Shown here piece after piece: positions 26,570 to 35,702 of a stretch of 64,000 nt of DNA (the stretch's first letter is position 1; each line of letters begins with the position of its first letter). Origin of the DNA: Verrucomicrobiales bacterium (GTDB lineage: Bacteria > Verrucomicrobiota > Verrucomicrobiia > Limisphaerales > J093); the NCBI GenBank assembly GCA_024233215.1, contig JACKPW010000009.1, positions 201,860 through 265,859 on the forward strand. The letters are read 5' to 3'. The position numbers and the translations under genes are program-made. The notes beneath the pieces were generated by a model. That model did not search any database and was not told the origin of the DNA. It saw only the letters and a list, made by a program, of their open reading frames with translations.

Positions 26570-27262
26570 ATGCAACTTAAGAACAACACTCCGAAACGGA
26601 CGAGCGGCTTCACGCTCGTTGAGATGATTGGCGTTCTGGCCATCATCGCGATCCTGACCGCGTTGCTCATCCCGAAGATTTTCCAGGTGATCAACGACGC
26701 CAAGATCAGCAACGCCCTCGTCACCTACAATTCGGTGAAGGCCGCCTCGGCCGCCCACTACGGAAAATGGGGTGGGTTCCGGGAGGCGGATGGCACGGCT
26801 ATTGGCTCTTATCCCGATGAAGACTGGGACGCTGTCTTGGTTAGTGGCGGATATCTTGAGACTCCGTTCACCGTGAAGATTGGCAATGGCAACCAAGGTT
26901 CCACTGCCAACCCGGCTGGAGCCCGCCTACGCGTACTGAACATTTCCTCGCTTACGACGGACTCCGATGTGGCGGCCGACGACACAGGTGCCTATCGGCT
27001 TTCCGCCGTCAGTCCTACCAACTCCACCACGAAGATCGATGTGACCGGCAGCTTTCTGGTTGAAGCGGTGGTTCCTGGGGTCAGTTTGGAGGATGCCCGC
27101 GAATTGAATCGTCGGGTTGATGGCGCTGCCGAGGGATTGGGAGAACAGACTTGGAACGGAACAACCTCGACCAATGTTGCCGATTATACTGGCCGCGTGA
27201 AGTACGATGCCACATCTGCCAACGGCGAAGTGACGGTGCTGATGTACGTGGCTCACCGATAG
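26570..27262 (+). CDS. Type IV pilin-like protein, first of two tandem paralogues
   Basis: The 230-residue product has a basic leader and canonical prepilin site, TSG/FTLVEMIGVLAIIAIL, with Glu at +5. The soluble domain shares several blocks with the gene at 27724: INDAKISNALVTYNSVKAA, HYGKWGGFREADG, LRVLNISSL, GSFLVEAVVPGVSLEDAREL and the C-terminal EVTVLMYVAHR. It is probably an inner-membrane-processed pilin or pseudopilin. No assembly ATPase, platform or peptidase gene is nearby. ATG 26570 follows an A-rich leader without a Shine-Dalgarno site, preceded by the hairpin leader. Codon usage looks less GC-biased than that of the neighbours. Exact role unknown. Confidence 0.82.
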   Translation: MQLKNNTPKRTSGFTLVEMIGVLAIIAILTALLIPKIFQVINDAKISNALVTYNSVKAASAAHYGKWGGFREADGTAIGSYPDEDWDAVLVSGGYLETPFTVKIGNGNQGSTANPAGARLRVLNISSLTTDSDVAADDTGAYRLSAVSPTNSTTKIDVTGSFLVEAVVPGVSLEDARELNRRVDGAAEGLGEQTWNGTTSTNVADYTGRVKYDATSANGEVTVLMYVAHR

Positions 27263-27308
27263 TCCGGCAAGGCCGTCTAGTGGCAAGGGTCCTTGGTGGT
27301 TGAACCAC

Positions 27309-27336
27309 GGGGGAGGAGGGTTGATCCCTTTCTCCC
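27309..27336 (+). terminator. Probable intrinsic terminator after the first pilin-like gene
   Basis: A GC-rich stem (GGGGGAG with GGG, pairing with CCC and CTCCCC) around TTGAT is followed by the pyrimidine-rich TTCTTCGCTTCT. It lies 47 bp after the stop codon and would separate transcription of the two pilin-like genes. Confidence 0.5.
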
Positions 27337-27723
27337 CTTCTTCGCTTCTGAAGCGCATCACCCACCCGCTGTTTGAGTCAGTTGCTGACAACCGAGGTTT
27401 GTGTCATTCCAGCCTGCAATTGTCGGATTTGGAGTGAGCCCGGTTTCGTCGGATCGGCTCTGGGCTCTGGGAGGAGTGTCTCGGTCCCTTGGTTGAGTCC
27501 ACCGCCGGAGAGGGGGAACCGCTTGTAATCGGTGTAGTGCAGGAGGCGGCTGCACACGGGCTCGATCTCTCAGCATTGCTCGACTTCTCGACCTTAGGTC
27601 TTGCTAGGCACTTGCTGGGAGTGCTACACTTCGGTTGCCATTAAAGAACACGCGGAAGTGCGGGAGCGGGGCAGGGGCGGGTCCCGGCAGGCGCCTCCGC
27701 AAAGCCTTAAGAACATTGTTGCC
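27337..27723. other. Intergenic region between the two pilin-like genes
   Basis: No supported gene was seen in these 387 bp. The region presumably holds a separate promoter for the second pilin-like gene, but no clear hexamers were found. A purine-rich stretch (GCGGGAGCGGGGCAGGGG) occurs near 27659-27676. Confidence 0.35.
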
Positions 27724-28494
27724 ATGAACGTACGTGTAAGATCGTCGCGCCCCGAACGACGTATTGTGCACCGCGAAGCGGCCTACTCCCTGATCGAGAT
27801 CATCGGGGTTATTTCGATCATCGCCATTCTGCTGACGCTGCTGGTTCCCCGCATCTACGGCGTCATCAACGACGCCAGAATCGCCCAAACCGCCATGAGC
27901 TATCGCTCCATGGTGGCTGGCGCCACAGGACACTACTCCAAATGGCAGGCGTTTCGCAAGGTGGACGGGGCCACTTACGCCGCCGGGGATTATCCGGTGG
28001 AGGACTACGATTGGGTTCTCTTCGATGGAGGGTATCTGGAGGAGCCGTTCATTCTGCCCATCGGGAACGGCCTCGTGGGGGACGATGGTGAGGAGGGCAT
28101 GGATGCCGCCACGGACGGGACGCGGTTGCGGTTGTTGAACATCTCGGGGCTAAAGGCGGGTGACGAAGTTACGGCCGGCGATGATGATGTCAGCGGTACC
28201 TACCGGCTGCAGCCGACCGGCTTTACTCCGGCGGGCAGGACGGCTTCCGCGAACGAGACGGCCGGAGTGGATGCCATCGGGAGTTATCTCGTTGAAGCGG
28301 TCATTCCGGGCGTGTTTATCGAGGATGCCCGGGAACTCAACGCGCGAATCGACGGAAACAACCCGGCGTTGGCCGCCCAGGACTGGGGCGACGGGGCGGG
28401 CAACTACACGACCGCCGATTATACCGGCAAGGTGAAGTGGAAGCAGGGGGAGGGCGGTACCGTCACCGTCTTCCTGTATATTGCGCACCGCTGA
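27724..28494 (+). CDS. Type IV pilin-like protein, second paralogue, with atypical cleavage site
   Basis: The 256-residue product is paralogous to the protein at 26570: INDARIAQTAMSYRSMVAGA, HYSKWQAFRKVDG, LRLLNISGL, GSYLVEAVIPGVFIEDAREL and TVTVFLYIAHR align throughout. Its leader reads HREAA/YSLIEIIGVISIIAIL, so the residues at -1 and +1 are Ala and Tyr instead of Gly and Phe, while Glu +5 is kept. Prepilin peptidase usually prefers Gly at -1, so processing may be slow or different. ATG 27724 is the first in-frame ATG before the leader. The REP array starts 4 bp after its stop codon. Confidence 0.8.
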   Translation: MNVRVRSSRPERRIVHREAAYSLIEIIGVISIIAILLTLLVPRIYGVINDARIAQTAMSYRSMVAGATGHYSKWQAFRKVDGATYAAGDYPVEDYDWVLFDGGYLEEPFILPIGNGLVGDDGEEGMDAATDGTRLRLLNISGLKAGDEVTAGDDDVSGTYRLQPTGFTPAGRTASANETAGVDAIGSYLVEAVIPGVFIEDARELNARIDGNNPALAAQDWGDGAGNYTTADYTGKVKWKQGEGGTVTVFLYIAHR

Positions 28495-28497
28495 CCC

Positions 28498-30105
28498 GTA
28501 GCCGCCGACATCAGTCGGCGCAAATCTCCCCTGGTGCGCTGAAGGCAGGACCTGCCCAGCCTTCCCCGAAAAACCCACCCGCCGCCCGGCGCCGATTGCG
28601 GACGCCCGGGGCCTGTTCGCAAACCCGGTTTGGGCTGGCGGAAGAGAAGTGCGCGGACTGACGTCCGCGGCTACCGGCGTAGCCGCCGACATCAGTCGGC
28701 GCAAATCTCCCCTGGCGCGCTGAAAGCAGGACCTGCCCAGCCGTCCCCGAAAACCCCACCCGCCGCCCGGCGCCGATTGCGGACGCCCGGGGCCTGTTCG
28801 CAAACCCGGTTTGAGCTGGCGGAAGAGAAGTGCGCGGACTGACGTCCGCGGGCTGGCGTAGCCGCCGACATCAGTCGGCGCAAATCTCCCCTGGCGCGCT
28901 GAAAGCAGGACCTGCCCAGCCGTCCCCGAAAACCCCACCCGCCGCCCGGCGCCGATTGCAGACGCCCGGGGCCTGTTCGCAAACCCGGTTTGAGCTGGCG
29001 GAAGAAGTGCGCGGACTGACGTCCGCGGCTACCGGCGTAGCCGCCGACATCAGTCGGCGCAAATCTCCCCTGGCGCGCTGAAAGCAGGACCTGCCCGGCG
29101 GTCCCCGAAAACCCCACCCGCCGCCCGGCGCCGATTGCAGTCGCCCGGGGCCTGTTCGCAAACCCGGGTTGGGCTGGCGGAGGAGAAGTGCGCGGACTGA
29201 CGTCCGCGGCTACCGGCGTAGCCGCCGACATCAGTCGGCGCAAATCTCCCCAGGCGTGCTGAAGGCAGAACTTGCCCAGCCGTCCCCGAAAACCCCACCC
29301 GCCGCCCGGCGCCGACTACAGACGCCCGGGGCCTGTTCGCAAACCCGGCTCGGGCCGGCGGAAGAGAAGTGCGCGGACTGACGTCCGCGGCTACCGGCGT
29401 AGCCGCCGACATCAGTCGGCGCAAATCTCCCGGGCGCGCTGAACGCAGAACCTGCCCGGCCGTCCCCGAAAACCCCACCCGCCGCCCGGCGCCGATTGCA
29501 GTCGCCCGGGGCCTGTTCGCAAACCCGGTTTGGGCTGGCGGAAGAAGAGCGCGGACTGACGTCCGCGGCTACTGGCGTAGCCGCCGACATCAGTCGGCGC
29601 AAACTTCCCCAGGCGCGCTGAAAGCAGGACCTGCCCGGCGGTCCCCGGAGACTCCAGCCGCCGCCCGGCGCCGATTGCGGACGCCCGGGGCCTGTTCGCA
29701 AACCCGGCTCGGGCTGGCAGTGCGCGGACTGACGTCCGCGGCCTGGGGTAGCCGCCGACATCAGTCGGCGCAAATCTCCCCGGGCGCGCTGAAAGCAGGA
29801 CATGCCCGGCGGTCCCCGGAGACCCCACCCGCCGCCCTGCGCCGATTGCGGTCGCCCGGGGCCTGTTCGCAAACCCGGGTTGGGCTGGCGGAAGAGAAGT
29901 GCGCGGACTGACGTCCGCGGCTACCGGCGTAGCCGCCGACATCAGTCGGCGCAAATCTCCCCTGGCGCGCTGAAAGCAGGACCTGCCCGGCGGTCCCCGG
30001 AGACTCCAGCCGCCGCCCGGCGCCGATTGCGGACGCCCGGGGCCTGTTTGCAAACCCGGGTTGGGTTGGCGGAAGAGAAGTGCGCGGACTGACGTCCGCG
30101 GCTAC
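28498..30105. repeat. Tandem array of nine ~180-bp REP-pair (BIME) units
   Basis: Units begin with GTAG at 28498, 28679, 28858, 29037, 29218, 29399, 29577, 29748 and 29929, giving a period of 171-181 bp. Each starts with GTAG plus a hairpin of arms GCCGAC/GTCGGC around ATCA. A GC-rich spacer of about 125 bp follows, highly similar between units. Each ends with an inverted hairpin of arms GCGGAC/GTCCGC around TGAC followed by CTAC. Most units are joined by the linker CGGC. Units 2 and 7 have lost the terminal CTAC. The array begins right after the second pilin-like gene and ends at the RAYT stop codon. Confidence 0.93.
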
Positions 30106-30767
30106 GGGTGGCGAGACTTCCCTACCGGTTCCATGCAGCGTGGCGGTAGTTTGCGTTTCTCCAGGCCCGGCTCTCGCATTTCGGCATACCACTTCCAGAA
30201 TCTCGGCCAGAATGCCGCTTCGAGCGGATCGGCCCGTGGGTAGCCCAGGACGATTGCCCCGAGAAACGGCCAGTCGTTCGGGTCCGTTACCAGGCCCGCC
30301 CGGACGGGATTCAGGAGCACGTAATCCGTGCAGGCGAGCGTGAACCGCTGGCGTTGCCGTTCGCGAGGCGACAACACGTGGTCGTAGGGTTGGTGCTGGA
30401 ACCGGGCGGGGGCCAGGTGGCGGCCGAGTTGTGCGCGCAGGAACTTCATTCCGTTTCGCTGATCCGTTGTGTGGCGCAGTCCCATCCAGACCAGATGAAG
30501 GTGATCCGGCATGAGGCAGTAGGCGGGACAGAGGAGTCCGGCACGCCCTGCGGCATGGAGCATGATCTCGCGAAAAGCAGTATGGAACCGCTGGTCCAGC
30601 CAGCCGCGTGCTCGATGTGCGACCGGCAAAGTCCAGAAGACGACGGCATCCCCCTGGTAGAACACCCGTTGCAGCCGGGGCAGATAATGACCGAAAGCGG
30701 ATCTCGGTTTGGGATCGGGTTTGGGTTGTCGAGCTGGCGACTCCGGAGGAAATGGCTCGGGTTTCAT
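30102..30767 (-). CDS. REP-associated tyrosine transposase (RAYT, Y1 HUH family)
   Basis: The 221-residue product is an HUH single-strand transposase of the TnpA-REP type. The HUH motif is PDHLHLVW (His89 and His91). Catalytic Tyr149 lies in TDYVLLNPVRAGLV, followed by WPF, matching the DYIYINPV...WPF region of Escherichia coli TnpA-REP. An upstream basic helix and RFQHQPYDHVLSPRERQRQR probably contact DNA. Such enzymes cut REP hairpins near a GTAG tetranucleotide, exactly the motif flanking the hairpins here. The gene lies inside the REP array, and its stop codon (30104-30102) is the TAG of the last unit. ATG 30767 gives a Pro-rich N-terminus; it appears intact. Confidence 0.9.
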   Translation of the reverse strand: MKPEPFPPESPARQPKPDPKPRSAFGHYLPRLQRVFYQGDAVVFWTLPVAHRARGWLDQRFHTAFREIMLHAAGRAGLLCPAYCLMPDHLHLVWMGLRHTTDQRNGMKFLRAQLGRHLAPARFQHQPYDHVLSPRERQRQRFTLACTDYVLLNPVRAGLVTDPNDWPFLGAIVLGYPRADPLEAAFWPRFWKWYAEMREPGLEKRKLPPRCMEPVGKSRHP

Positions 30768-30826
30768 GGCCGGGAGAGTAGATCAGGAAGAGGGTGATAG
30801 CTAGTCAAAAGAAGGTGAATATAGGA

Positions 30827-31319
30827 AGTGCGCGGACTGACGTCCGCGGCTACCGGCGTAGCCGCCGACATCAGTCGGCGCAAATTTCCCCAGGCGCGCT
30901 GAAAGCAGGACCTGCCCAGGCGTCCCCGAAAACCCCACCCGCCGCCCGGCGCCGATTGCGGACGCCCGGGGCCTGTTCGCAAACCCGGTTTGGGCTGGCG
31001 GAGGAGAAGTGCGCGGACTGACGTCCGCGGCTACCGGCGTAGCCGCCGACATCAGTCGGCGCAAATTTCCCCAGGCGCGCTGAAAGCAGGACATGCCCGG
31101 CGGTCTCCGGAGACTCCACCCGCCGCCCGGCGCCGATTGCAGTCGCCCGGGGCCTGTTCGCAAACCCGGGTTGGGCTGGCGGAAGAGAAGTGCGCGGACT
31201 GACGTCCGCGGCTACCGGCGTAGCCGCCGACATCAGTCGGCGCAAACTTCCCCCAGGCGCGCTGAAAGCAGGACATGCCCTGCGGTCTCCGGAGACTCCA
31301 CCCGCCGCCCGGCGCCGAC
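30827..31319. repeat. Second block of the REP-pair array, beyond the RAYT gene
   Basis: It starts with a lone second-type hairpin ending in CTAC (30827-30853), then full units at 30858-31034 and 31039-31215, and a truncated unit from 31220 that loses similarity near 31319. Loops and spacers match the 28.5-30.1 kb block, so the two blocks are one array interrupted by the RAYT cassette. Confidence 0.9.
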
Positions 31320-31440
31320 GATGCAGCGAGATGGCGGATGACATGGCTTGATTGAAGCCGTGATAGGCCTTCGGCCCGGGTGGTCAAGTGGTTCCGCTGT
31401 TGCCGGACAATCAGCCTCGACCGCGAGGGGCGTTTTGGGG

Positions 31441-34400
31441 ATGCTGGTCGCCATGCGAAACCACACCAGCAGCTTCAGCTTGTTTCACGGTGGATGCCGG
31501 GTGCTGCGGCCCGGGGCCGTCCTCCTGGCGTTGTCGTCGGTGATCCTGGCCGGCCTGCCGATGGGGGCGGCGGATGACGAGCACGGCCTGCCCGTGTGGC
31601 AGGACCCGGCGGTGCAGGGGATCGGGCGGGAACCCCGCCACGCCAGCTTTCTCCGTTTCCCCAACGCCGACCTCGCCCGGGCCAACGCCGACGCCACGAA
31701 GCCGCTGTTGGATCGGCGGGCGGCTTCGCCATGGTATCAATCCCTGAACGGCGACTGGCGGTTTCACTGGTCATCCAGTGTGCCGGACCGGCCGGCGGAG
31801 TTCTTTCAGCCCGACTTCGACGTGAGCGGTTGGAAGACCATTCCGGTCCCTTCTTGCTGGCAGTTGGAGGGGTATGACATCCCCATTTACGTGAACTACA
31901 TGAGCCCGGACTCCAAGTGTCCCTGGGGCAGGATGGATCCCCCGCACATTCCGCCCGAGAAGAACCCCGTGGGTTCCTATCGCCGCACCTTTACGGTGCC
32001 GGCGGACTGGTCAGGGCGCCGGGTGCTGATTCACTTCGACGGCGTGGAGTCGGCGTACTTCGTGTGGGTGAACGGTACCCTGGCCGGCTTCGCGAAGGAC
32101 GCCCGGACACCGGGGGAATTCGACCTCACAAAGCTGCTGGTCCCGGGGGAGAACGTTCTGGCGGTGGAGGTCTATCGATATTCGGACGCCTCGTACCTGG
32201 AGGACCAGGACAAGTGGCGGCTGAACGGCATCTTCCGCGATGTCTACCTGACGGCGCAGTCACCGTGTCGGGTGCGGGACATCTTCGTCACGCCGGACTT
32301 GGATTCGACAGGGAAGCGGGGCCGGCTGCGGGTTGAGATCGAGGTGGCGAACAGCGGGGCGGAAGTCGTGGAGGGAGCGAAAGTGGCCGCGGTACTGGAG
32401 GATGCGGACGGGAACGCTCTTGTGCCCGGTCCGATGGAGGCGCTGCTGCATGTGGCGACGGACGGCAAGATGCTGGCCACCCTGGCCACCACGGTGCCGG
32501 CGGTGGAACCGTGGTCCGCCGAGAACCCCCGACTCTACCGGTTGTTGCTGACGCTGAGGGATCCGGCGGGCGAAGTCATCGAGGTGATCCCCTGGCAGGT
32601 GGGGTTCCGGTCGTCCCGGGTGGCGGACGGGCAGCTTTTGGTGAACGATCGGCCCATCTACATCAAGGGCGTCAACCGTCACGAGATGGATCCGGACCGG
32701 GGCTACAGCGTGTCGCGCGAGATGATGATCCGGGACATCCGCCTGATGAAACAGCACAACATCAACGCCGTGCGCACCTCCCACTATCCGGACACTCCGG
32801 AGTGGTACGACCTCTGTGATCTTTACGGCATCTACCTGATTGACGAGGCGAACATCGAGAGTCACGGCATCGGCTACGATGCTTCCCGCACCCTCGCCGG
32901 CAAGTCGGAATGGGAGGCGGCCCACCTGGATCGCACGATGAACATGGTGGAACGCGACAAGAACCACGCGGCCGTCGTGATCTGGTCCCTGGGCAACGAG
33001 GCGGGGGACGGTCCGAACTTCGTGGCCACATCCGCGTGGATCAAGTCGCGCGACTCGAGCCGACCCGTCCATTACGAGCGCGCCGGTCTGGCCCGGCACA
33101 CGGACATCTACTGTCCCATGTACGCCACCCCGGACCAGATGGAGCGCTACGCGCGGCGAAACCCGGATCGCCCCCTGATCCTCTGCGAATACGCCCACGC
33201 CATGGGGAACAGCGTCGGCAATCTCACGGATTACTGGGAGGTCATCGAGCGATACCCTGTCCTGCAGGGCGGCTTCATCTGGGACTGGGTGGATCAATGC
33301 CTCCGGGCGCGGGACGATGACGGCCGCGAATTCTGGGCCTACGGAGGCGACTACGGTCCTCCGGGCACGCCTTCCGATGGCAACTTTCTGGCGAACGGCG
33401 TGGTCGCGCCGGATCGCACGCCGCACCCGTCCCTGACCGAAGTGGCGAAGGTCTACCAGTACATCAAGATCGACCCCGTGGATTTGGTGGAGGGTCGGGT
33501 CCGGGTGCGGAACGCCTATGCGTTCAGCGATCTGGCGGACTTCACGGTGTCTTACGAAATTGCGGCGGAGGGGGTTGTGATCAAGCGTGGGACCCTGCCT
33601 GTGCTCGACCTGGAGCCCGGCGCGGAGGCCGAGATTCAGATCCCGGTGCGGGAGGTTGTGCGCGTTCCGGGCGTCGAGCATTTCCTGACCGTCCGGTTTG
33701 CGCTGGCGGACGATGCGTTGTGGGCGCCGCGGGGCCACATCGTGGCCTGGGAGCAGTTCGCGCTCCCGACTGTGGCAACCGCCGCCACGCCTGTCGCGGT
33801 GGCGGGCGACGCGTTGAAGGCGGAGCGCGACGACAACCGGATCGTGGTAACCGGGGCCGGGTTCAGCGTGGCGTTGAGCCTGAAGACCGGGGCCTTGGAA
33901 TCCTTCCGCGTGCAGGGCGACGAAATGCTCGCGGCCCCGCTGGTTCCCAACTTCTGGCGGGCCCAGACGGACAACGACAGTGCCAGTCGTGACATGATGC
34001 TGCACGATCTCGGGGTATGGAAGGAGGCTGCCGCCGGCCGGGTGGTGGGCCACACCGCGCTGACCCAGTCGCAACCGGACCGGATCGAGGTGAGGTGTGA
34101 GGGTTCGCTTCTGGACGGCAAGGTGCCCTGGACCCAGACCTGTGTGATTCAGGGAGACGGGACGGTGGGCGTGCGGATGCGGATCGAGCCGGGCTCGGGG
34201 CTGCCTGAGATTCCGCGGGTGGGGATGCAACTGGCCTTGCCGGCGCGGTACGACCAGGTCACGTGGTACGGCCGGGGCGCGGACGAGAACTACCTCGACC
34301 GTCACGCCGGGACGCCGGTGGGACGCTATTCGCGGTCGGTGGAGGAAATGATCCACAACTACATGCGCCCGCAGGAAAACGGAAACCGTACCGACGTTCG

Positions 34401-34725
34401 TTGGATCGTGTGTGCGGACCGTGCGGGGCGGGGCTTGATGGCGGTGGGGGACGAGCACCTGCTGTCGACGAGTGTCTGGCCGTTCACGCAGGAGGACCTG
34501 GCGACGGCGAAGCACACCCATGAGCTGCCGCGGCGGGGCTTTGTCACCTGGAATCTGGACCATCTCCAGCGGGGCCTGGGAAGCATCAACAGCTGGGGGG
34601 CCAAGCCTCTGCCAAAATACCGGCTCACAGCGCCGGAATACGATTACTCGTTCACGCTCCTGCCGGTGGAAGGTTCCCCTGACGAATGGGCGGCTCGGGC
34701 GCGCAAATTGCGCGGGCGTCAATAG
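31441..34725 (+). CDS. Exported glycoside hydrolase family 2 beta-galactosidase
   Basis: The product of about 1094 residues is a LacZ-type GH2 enzyme. A long basic N-terminus leads into a signal peptide (VLRPGAVLLALSSVILAGLP). The sugar-binding domain has SWYQSLNGDWRF-like sequence (PWYQSLNGDWRFHW) and VPSCWQLEGYDIPIYVN. The catalytic domain contains KGVNRHEMDPDRGY, acid/base Glu520 in WSLGNEAG and nucleophile Glu583 in ILCEYAHAMGNS. A C-terminal small-chain domain includes YGRGADENYLDR. It probably cleaves terminal beta-galactosides outside the cytoplasm. The start could be ATG 31441 or 31453; an upstream open stretch to 31348 lies next to repeat sequence. The next gene, deoC, is 119 bp away. 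Confidence 0.92.
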   Translation: MLVAMRNHTSSFSLFHGGCRVLRPGAVLLALSSVILAGLPMGAADDEHGLPVWQDPAVQGIGREPRHASFLRFPNADLARANADATKPLLDRRAASPWYQSLNGDWRFHWSSSVPDRPAEFFQPDFDVSGWKTIPVPSCWQLEGYDIPIYVNYMSPDSKCPWGRMDPPHIPPEKNPVGSYRRTFTVPADWSGRRVLIHFDGVESAYFVWVNGTLAGFAKDARTPGEFDLTKLLVPGENVLAVEVYRYSDASYLEDQDKWRLNGIFRDVYLTAQSPCRVRDIFVTPDLDSTGKRGRLRVEIEVANSGAEVVEGAKVAAVLEDADGNALVPGPMEALLHVATDGKMLATLATTVPAVEPWSAENPRLYRLLLTLRDPAGEVIEVIPWQVGFRSSRVADGQLLVNDRPIYIKGVNRHEMDPDRGYSVSREMMIRDIRLMKQHNINAVRTSHYPDTPEWYDLCDLYGIYLIDEANIESHGIGYDASRTLAGKSEWEAAHLDRTMNMVERDKNHAAVVIWSLGNEAGDGPNFVATSAWIKSRDSSRPVHYERAGLARHTDIYCPMYATPDQMERYARRNPDRPLILCEYAHAMGNSVGNLTDYWEVIERYPVLQGGFIWDWVDQCLRARDDDGREFWAYGGDYGPPGTPSDGNFLANGVVAPDRTPHPSLTEVAKVYQYIKIDPVDLVEGRVRVRNAYAFSDLADFTVSYEIAAEGVVIKRGTLPVLDLEPGAEAEIQIPVREVVRVPGVEHFLTVRFALADDALWAPRGHIVAWEQFALPTVATAATPVAVAGDALKAERDDNRIVVTGAGFSVALSLKTGALESFRVQGDEMLAAPLVPNFWRAQTDNDSASRDMMLHDLGVWKEAAAGRVVGHTALTQSQPDRIEVRCEGSLLDGKVPWTQTCVIQGDGTVGVRMRIEPGSGLPEIPRVGMQLALPARYDQVTWYGRGADENYLDRHAGTPVGRYSRSVEEMIHNYMRPQENGNRTDVRWIVCADRAGRGLMAVGDEHLLSTSVWPFTQEDLATAKHTHELPRRGFVTWNLDHLQRGLGSINSWGAKPLPKYRLTAPEYDYSFTLLPVEGSPDEWAARARKLRGRQ

Positions 34726-34844
34726 GCGCAACGGATGTCAGGGGCCCGGTTTACGACGACCGCATCGATGATCGGCGCGCCGCCATGGTGAGGATTGCCG
34801 GGGAACGGCGAGATGGTCTTTGCCTTGGCCCCTGCAGTCGGGGC

Positions 34845-35516
34845 ATGCTGTCGCGCATGCAAAACCTGGCTGCCAGCATCGACCATACCCTTTTGCGTCC
34901 GGACGCCCTGCGCGCGGACATCGAGCGGCTGTGCGAGGAGGCCCTGCAGCACCGGTTTGCTTCGGTCTGCGTCAATGGCTGCTGGGTCGAGGTGGCCCGG
35001 CATTGTCTCGAGGACAGCCCGGTCCGGGTGGCGACGGTTGTGGGATTCCCGCTGGGGGCGATGGAGACCGACGCCAAACGCTACGAAACCGAGGTGGCGG
35101 TGGATTGCGGCGCGCAGGAGATCGACATGGTGCTGAACGTGGCCTGGCTGAAGGCCGGTGAAGACCGCCGGCTGTGGCGCGAACTGCGGGATGTGGTTGA
35201 GGCGGCGCAGGACCGGCCGGTCAAGGTGATCATTGAGACCTGCCTGTTGACCGACGAGGAGAAGCGCCGGGTGTGTCCGGTGATCAAGGAGGCGGGCGCG
35301 AAATACGTGAAGACCTCGACCGGTTTCGGCAAGGGCGGGGCCACCGAGGCGGATGTGCGGCTGCTGCGGGAATGCGTTGGGCCGGAATTCGGCGTGAAGG
35401 CGGCCGGGGGAATTCGGGATCTGGCCACGGCGCGGATCCTGTTGGAAGCCGGCGCCACGCGCCTGGGGACTTCCAGTGGAGTGAAGATTGTTGCCGAGCT
35501 GAGCGAGGGCGGGTGA
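34845..35516 (+). CDS. deoC: Deoxyribose-phosphate aldolase
   Basis: The 223-residue enzyme reversibly cleaves 2-deoxyribose-5-phosphate to glyceraldehyde-3-phosphate and acetaldehyde. Motifs are IDHTLLRPDA, FASVCVNGCWV, VATVVGFPLGAM, EIDMVLNVAWLKAG, VKVIIETCLL, Schiff-base Lys156 in AKYVKTSTGFG and the second Lys185 in FGVKAAGGIRD. The TIM-barrel fold and length are standard. Start could be ATG 34845 or ATG 34857. It follows the GH2 gene in the same direction but is probably separately transcribed. It would support nucleoside salvage together with the NupC-type transporter elsewhere in the window. Confidence 0.94.
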   Translation: MLSRMQNLAASIDHTLLRPDALRADIERLCEEALQHRFASVCVNGCWVEVARHCLEDSPVRVATVVGFPLGAMETDAKRYETEVAVDCGAQEIDMVLNVAWLKAGEDRRLWRELRDVVEAAQDRPVKVIIETCLLTDEEKRRVCPVIKEAGAKYVKTSTGFGKGGATEADVRLLRECVGPEFGVKAAGGIRDLATARILLEAGATRLGTSSGVKIVAELSEGG

Positions 35517-35702
35517 GGATCGGCGGTCGGGGGGCATTTCCGAACTCTCGTGATCTGCGGCACTTGCGCGCCACGGTTTTCGGTAGCAGGGCCTCGAATA
35601 TGAGGTTTGCAGCTGGTCTGGAAAATGCTAATAGCGACGCAAGCAGACTGTGTGGGGGCCGGCGGCCGCAACGCAGTTTTGCGGCGATTCTGAGAAAAGC
35701 GC

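Noticed and set aside
28692..30053. Long Pro/Arg-rich minus-strand reading frames across the array
   Set aside because: They are produced by the repeat units lacking stops in some frames, show no start or ribosome site and merely restate the repeats.
28498..31319. CRISPR array
   Set aside because: The whole unit, including the would-be spacer, is repeated; the unit is about 180 bp, its ends are inverted hairpins and there are no cas genes.
28498..31319. Retron or diversity-generating element
   Set aside because: There is no reverse transcriptase gene or variable-template pair; the only enzyme is an HUH transposase.
34719..35537. Minus-strand frame opposite deoC
   Set aside because: It is a shadow of deoC, whose catalytic lysines and barrel motifs are intact.
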